Shown here piece after piece: positions 22,431 through 24,402 of a stretch of DNA of 24,402 nucleotides (its first letter is position 1; every line of letters starts with the position of its first letter). The stretch is from Roseibacillus sp. (GTDB lineage: Bacteria; Verrucomicrobiota; Verrucomicrobiae; Verrucomicrobiales; Akkermansiaceae): positions 1 to 24,402 of the forward strand of contig PBNG01000092.1 in NCBI GenBank assembly GCA_002723015.1, written 5' to 3'. Position numbers and translations under genes: made by a program. Under the pieces are notes generated by a model, which saw only the letters and a list, made by a program, of their open reading frames with translations, had not been told where the DNA came from and ran no database searches.

Positions 22431-23507
22431 TCACTCTTCATCCACTGTTTCGTCTCTCTGGTAGATGGGCAGTTGCCGATAGGGCACGGTAAAAGCTAGA
22501 ACCATAGTGGCCGTTCCATAGATCCGTCCTGCCTCACGGCTGTACCACGAACCATCCTGCTGCTGCTTAGGGAGGTAGGATTCATACATCCAGTTCGCAT
22601 ATGTTTCCCAATACTTGCCTCCCAGCTGAAACATACCCTGGGCAGAGTAGTAATTCCCATAGTACTCGAACTGGTAATTCCTTAGCCGCCGGTGATTCCT
22701 CAGGACAAATTCTCCGGCCTTGATGGTCGCAGGCTTTCCATGCTCTCCACAGAGCTCGAGGCAGAGCAGACCCATTCCCGTGAGAGACTCCTTATGGCTC
22801 GTGCGGTCAGAATACCCGAAGCTTCCCAGACGGTCATCGTAGTGGCGGTAGAGATATTCGACAGCATCTTCAATCGCACGATCGGGCACGGCGGCTCCAT
22901 TCAGCTTCGCCGATCGGAGAGCCATCAGAGCCCAGCCACTGCAGGAAGTATCACTATCGCGGGATTGTGGATGATACCTCCATCCACCCTGATGCTTCTC
23001 CGACTTGGGTACACGCTGTGCCCTGAGAATTAACTGGAGCGCACGGGCGAGGGAGCTCTTGACCCGCTTCTGTCGCTCCGGGTCCACCATACCCGAAACC
23101 TCCGAGAGAAATAGAGTGCTGATATTGTGGGCATACATCGGGCCACTTCCCGCATGACCGGCGACGAAAAGGCCCGAGCGCTGCTGGTGCTGAAGAACAT
23201 AATCAATGCAGCGGTTTATGTTCGCTGCATAGGGCCCTTCCGTAGGCATGTGGCCTTTCGAAAGAAAGGCCATCCCTACCAGCGATGGAATGCCGGTAGA
23301 GGTTCCATAGTTCTCAGGAAAACTGCCGTTTCGCTCCTGAGACTCGGCAAGAAACTGTAAACCCCGCTCAACGGCTGGGTCCACCTTGCTTTTCCATTCC
23401 GAGAAAACCGTCCTGGGAATCTGCTGGGCGTGGGCACCACAGACCAACAAAAGAAAACCACAGATCGTTGTGGCAAAAATCACTCTCATTCTGATTACAA
23501 TCTCCAT
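22431..23507 (-). CDS. Secreted squalene-cyclase/prenyltransferase-repeat protein
   Basis: A 358-residue protein with a signal peptide (MRVIFATTICGFLLLVCGAHA, cleavage before QQIP). The mature part forms an alpha/alpha toroid of repeated helices: GLQFLAESQERNGSFP, CIDYVLQHQQRSGLF, GGWRYHPQSRDSDTSCSGWALMAL, AVEYLYRHYDDRLGSFGY and QQQDGSWYSREAGRIYGTATMVLA. These resemble the QW-type repeats of squalene cyclases and prenyltransferase beta subunits but lack the DxDD cyclase motif. Proteins of this kind are common in Planctomycetes and Verrucomicrobia, without a known reaction. The ATG at 23507 is chosen because a GGAAAG lies just upstream and it keeps the signal peptide; a later ATG at 23489 is possible. 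It starts 22 bases after the Gln-rich gene ends, suggesting one operon. Confidence 0.85.
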   Translation of the reverse strand: MEIVIRMRVIFATTICGFLLLVCGAHAQQIPRTVFSEWKSKVDPAVERGLQFLAESQERNGSFPENYGTSTGIPSLVGMAFLSKGHMPTEGPYAANINRCIDYVLQHQQRSGLFVAGHAGSGPMYAHNISTLFLSEVSGMVDPERQKRVKSSLARALQLILRAQRVPKSEKHQGGWRYHPQSRDSDTSCSGWALMALRSAKLNGAAVPDRAIEDAVEYLYRHYDDRLGSFGYSDRTSHKESLTGMGLLCLELCGEHGKPATIKAGEFVLRNHRRLRNYQFEYYGNYYSAQGMFQLGGKYWETYANWMYESYLPKQQQDGSWYSREAGRIYGTATMVLAFTVPYRQLPIYQRDETVDEE

Positions 23508-23529
23508 GAACAACTTTCCATCTGTGCCA

Positions 23530-24402
23530 CTATTTTCCACCGCGGGCGACCTCCTGGAAGTAACGCTTAACAAGGCCACGATAGTCTTCAGGGACACCTA
23601 CGGCACCAGTGCCCCCCACATCTGACCGAAGGATTTCCTTGAGCTTTTCCCAGTCCTTGGCGCTGACACCCAGCTTGGCCAGTTCGGGCGGAACGCCCGG
23701 GTCTCCTTGTGCCTGCCGAACACCTTCCTCCGGCTTCTGCCCGGGTTCCGGGGATGGCTGGCCCTCCTGACCAGGTTGCTGACCAGGTTGCTGTCCCGGC
23801 TGCTGACCGGGTTGCTGGCCACCCTGCATCGCCTGCATTGCTTGCTGGGCAGCTTGCGACAGAGCCTCTGCCGCCTGCTGCGAAGCTTCTGCCTGCTCCC
23901 CAGCGGTTTGCGCCCGAGAGGCCTGGGAGGCGGCCTCCATCGCCTCCGCGAGAGACTCTGCGGTCCCGGGCAATTGATTGGGACGAGGCGGTTGGGAGGC
24001 TGCCTGCTGAGCCTGCTGGGCAAACTGCTGGGCAGCTCGCTCTAGAGCTTCGGCGGCATTCCCAAAGTTTTCCGAGGCCTGTTCGTGCTGCTGGGCGGCC
24101 TCCTGAGCCTGCCCCTGCTCTGCGGACTGAGCAGCCTGTGAGGCCTGCTCACTCCCCTGCTGAGCCTGCTCGCTGGCCCGGGACATCTGACCGGACTGAC
24201 CGTTCAGCTGGGGTAAACTCTCAATCGCCTCCGCAAGAGCAGCAGCTTCCTCTGCCTGTAACTCCTGAACTGCTTGCAGGGCCTGATCGATGTCGCCCGC
24301 CTCCAGGGATTCCAAAGCCTCCGCAATGTCGGCTTGTCGCTCCGCAAGTTCAGCGAGTTCCGGATCGGCTTGGTCTCCACCCTGACCAGGTTGCTGCCCT
24401 TC
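23530..24402 (-). CDS. Gln/Ala-rich low-complexity protein (5' end outside window)
   Basis: The frame is open from the right edge to a TAG at 23530, giving 290 visible C-terminal residues; the start lies outside. The visible part is a Gln/Ala/Glu-rich helical region with repeated AQQ and ASQA units, a QQPG repeat (encoded at 23769-23816), a linker rich in Pro, Glu and Gly, and a conserved-looking end, VPEDYRGLVKRYFQEVARGGK. That ending recalls the C-termini of large DUF4175-like membrane proteins found next to similar repeat proteins in Verrucomicrobia and Planctomycetes. The assignment is tentative because the N-terminal membrane region cannot be seen. It is the upstream gene of the pair with the squalene-cyclase-repeat protein. 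Confidence 0.7.
   Translation of the reverse strand, partial: EGQQPGQGGDQADPELAELAERQADIAEALESLEAGDIDQALQAVQELQAEEAAALAEAIESLPQLNGQSGQMSRASEQAQQGSEQASQAAQSAEQGQAQEAAQQHEQASENFGNAAEALERAAQQFAQQAQQAASQPPRPNQLPGTAESLAEAMEAASQASRAQTAGEQAEASQQAAEALSQAAQQAMQAMQGGQQPGQQPGQQPGQQPGQEGQPSPEPGQKPEEGVRQAQGDPGVPPELAKLGVSAKDWEKLKEILRSDVGGTGAVGVPEDYRGLVKRYFQEVARGGK
23769..23816 (-). repeat. 12-bp tandem repeat encoding QQPG units
   Basis: Four 12-bp units begin at 23769, 23781, 23793 and 23805. The first two are identical (gaccaggttgct on the plus strand) and the other two differ by a few bases. The same 12-mer occurs again at 24384-24395 in the same gene, in the same orientation. Confidence 0.8.

Noticed and set aside
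23707..24045. Plus-strand Leu/Arg-rich open frame
   Set aside because: It is the complement of the Gln-rich repeat region; low-complexity coding on one strand produces it.

Overview
The window looks like a chromosome segment from a member of the PVC superphylum, most likely a marine-type Verrucomicrobiota. This is inferred from gene content: an anchor-type secreted beta-sandwich protein, a squalene-cyclase-repeat secreted protein paired with a long Gln/Ala-rich protein, and an orphan OmpH/Skp-like protein. Other hints are a moderately high G+C content and the scarcity of strong Shine-Dalgarno sequences. No rRNA, tRNA, CRISPR array or transposase was seen. Coding density is high, and no stretch longer than about 135 bases lacks a gene.

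Layout. (1) Positions 1-1134 hold the C-terminal part of a secreted protein. (2) Positions 1188-3808, minus strand, form an arsenate-resistance operon: arsR, an arsenate-associated GAPDH, and arsJ. (3) Positions 3959-12711, plus strand, carry a long metal-efflux-type cluster. It encodes a Cys-rich exported protein, an HlyD-type adaptor, an ABC ATPase, two different FtsX-type permeases, an SO_0444-type Cu/Zn permease, a lipoprotein of unknown function, a NodT/CusC-type outer-membrane factor and a His-rich exported protein. (4) Positions 12719-15705 hold a FetB/UPF0014 permease, two convergent spermidine-synthase-like proteins whose stop codons overlap, and a YceI-domain lipoprotein. (5) Positions 15735-21673 hold a 4-hydroxyproline catabolic locus: alpha-ketoglutarate-semialdehyde dehydrogenase, an ornithine-cyclodeaminase-family reductase on the opposite strand, a DapA-family deaminase, hydroxyproline 2-epimerase and an FAD-dependent D-amino-acid dehydrogenase. 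(6) Positions 21793-24402 hold the OmpH-like protein, the squalene-cyclase-repeat protein and the Gln-rich protein, which runs off the right edge.

How the parts fit together. In the ars operon, GAPDH is expected to make 1-arseno-3-phosphoglycerate and ArsJ to export it, under ArsR control. The plus-strand cluster appears to be a composite envelope exporter. The ABC ATPase, the two FtsX subunits and the adaptor would make an inner-membrane/periplasm complex that uses the NodT-type channel, because no RND pump is present. The Cu/Zn permease and the Cys- and His-rich exported proteins point to soft or transition metals as the substrate class. The hydroxyproline locus contains all four enzymes needed to convert trans-4-hydroxy-L-proline to 2-oxoglutarate. 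The most unusual features are a 49-bp inverted repeat between arsR and the metal cluster, back-to-back promoters sharing one AT-rich core at 17372-17401, and the composition of the efflux cluster itself.
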